This document shows, piece after piece, positions 63,168-64,000 of a stretch of 64,000 nucleotides of DNA. Source of the DNA: Setoptus koraiensis (taxonomy: Eukaryota; Arthropoda); assembly GCA_048013815.1 (NCBI GenBank), contig CM106586.1, forward strand, positions 14,756,001-14,820,000. The letters are read 5' to 3'. Both the position numbers and the translations under genes were made by a program. Each line of letters opens with the position of its first letter. Within the stretch, counting starts at the first letter, position 1. The notes under the pieces are model-generated. The model was not told where the DNA came from and searched no databases. It saw only the letters and a list, made by a program, of their open reading frames with translations.

Positions 63168-64000
63168 TTAGCAACCGTTGGCTACATGTGTAATTATATT
63201 CATTTGTTGCTTCTTTTGTAAGTGTTACTTTTCGTTGGCTAAATAAATTCAAGATATCTGATCATACCTGTTAGTGTCGCAGTGTTTGTATGTGTATGTG
63301 TGTGTGTTTTTATATGGAACAATATCAAAAGATATATTAATACTCGCTGTTAAAATGATTAAATGGCAGTGAGAATATCATCATGATTTATATCAATCAC
63401 GTCATTTGGTAAGTAGGAAATTCCAATGAATCAATTATGTTGTTATTAGTCATCATGTAGTTGGTTTTGGTGGCAATGATGTGATCTGAGTAGATAGGCT
63501 TGATGACCAAAAAAGTATCTTCAATTGTGGCAATGATCATTGTTGCAATAAATTAATGGTTTCTATGTATGAAAATGGTAGCAGCGTCAATCTGATTGTT
63601 CTCAATTATTGTTTTTGTTTCTACAAAGTATCTTTGGACGCGATGTGTGTGTGTATTTTGTTATCAAGATGGATGGATCATTAAGGACGGGAGGTTACAT
63701 ATAGTGGTCACATTATCGGTTATGAAGTTGCTAATTGATTGGCATTATTATTATTGTTAGCTTTGTTAACCACTGTTGGTGGATTTGCCTGATCTAGACA
63801 CACGCACTATGTTATAGGCACGCACAAAGCCACTGGCAGTGTGACAAGTGTATGTATCATTTATTGCTCTTGTAGTTGTCGAATCCAAACTATTAGCTAC
63901 TGTTGTAATGATGCTCTGATTACATACATTGCAACAGTATGTTATGTGCTGTAGATCCGTTAATAACAGTGCATCATGAGCAGCCAATTTCTATTATTAC
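63168..64000. other. Region upstream of bark
   Basis: AT-rich sequence with a TGTGTATGTGTGTG run (about 63288-63310) and GTGTGTGTG at about 63644. It should contain the bark promoter or 5' untranslated region on the minus strand. I see no TATA box I would trust and no other gene. A 73-codon minus-strand frame at 63766-63987 has no features. Confidence 0.5.

Overview
The window is arthropod nuclear DNA. A chelicerate (mite-like) source is my guess, but nothing in the sequence proves it. The evidence for a metazoan is spliced genes with GT-AG introns and recognisable animal proteins: a PAN/ZP apical matrix protein, neurocalcin, HPF1, NOG1/GTPBP4 and a Bark beetle/Anakonda-type junction protein. 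No tRNA, rRNA, CRISPR array or intact mobile element was found.

The DNA falls into two very different halves. From 1 to about 44.55 kb it is gene-poor and GC-richer. It is packed with microsatellites (CAA/CAG, CA, TAA), minisatellites with 10-28 bp units, over-used palindromic words (TTACGTAA, GGGGCCCC, CACTGGCC) and many perfect inverted repeats with very short loops. It holds only two supported genes, both on the minus strand. The first is the 5' part of a PAN-domain/ZP-domain gene (coding 6154 down to 3899, continuing out of the window or into an unseen exon). The second is a four-exon neurocalcin gene (30003 down to 26229) with an unusual Ser/Gln/His-rich tail. From about 44.55 kb to the end the DNA is AT-rich, low in repeats and gene-dense.

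The right half reads: HPF1 (minus, 47826-46405, two coding exons); a 1.1 kb divergent intergenic region with a CpG-rich patch; NOG1 (plus, 48912-51254, three exons, 634 aa, the same length as the human protein); a convergent gene for a small secreted acidic protein I do not recognise (minus, 52054-51368); and bark (minus, 63167-52533), an uninterrupted 10.6 kb reading frame of 3544 codons with SRCR domains, beta-helix repeats, a C-type-lectin-like domain, one membrane span and a long cytoplasmic tail.

The genes do not form a pathway. They are unrelated housekeeping and cell-surface functions (ribosome assembly, DNA-damage ADP-ribosylation, neuronal calcium sensing, epithelial junctions and apical matrix). 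The most unusual material is the non-coding left half: its excess of short-loop inverted repeats, its cluster of bZIP-type palindromes, its many perfect splice-donor words, and signs that its low-complexity DNA has entered coding ends. All counts and coordinates were made by reading and have not been checked by computation.
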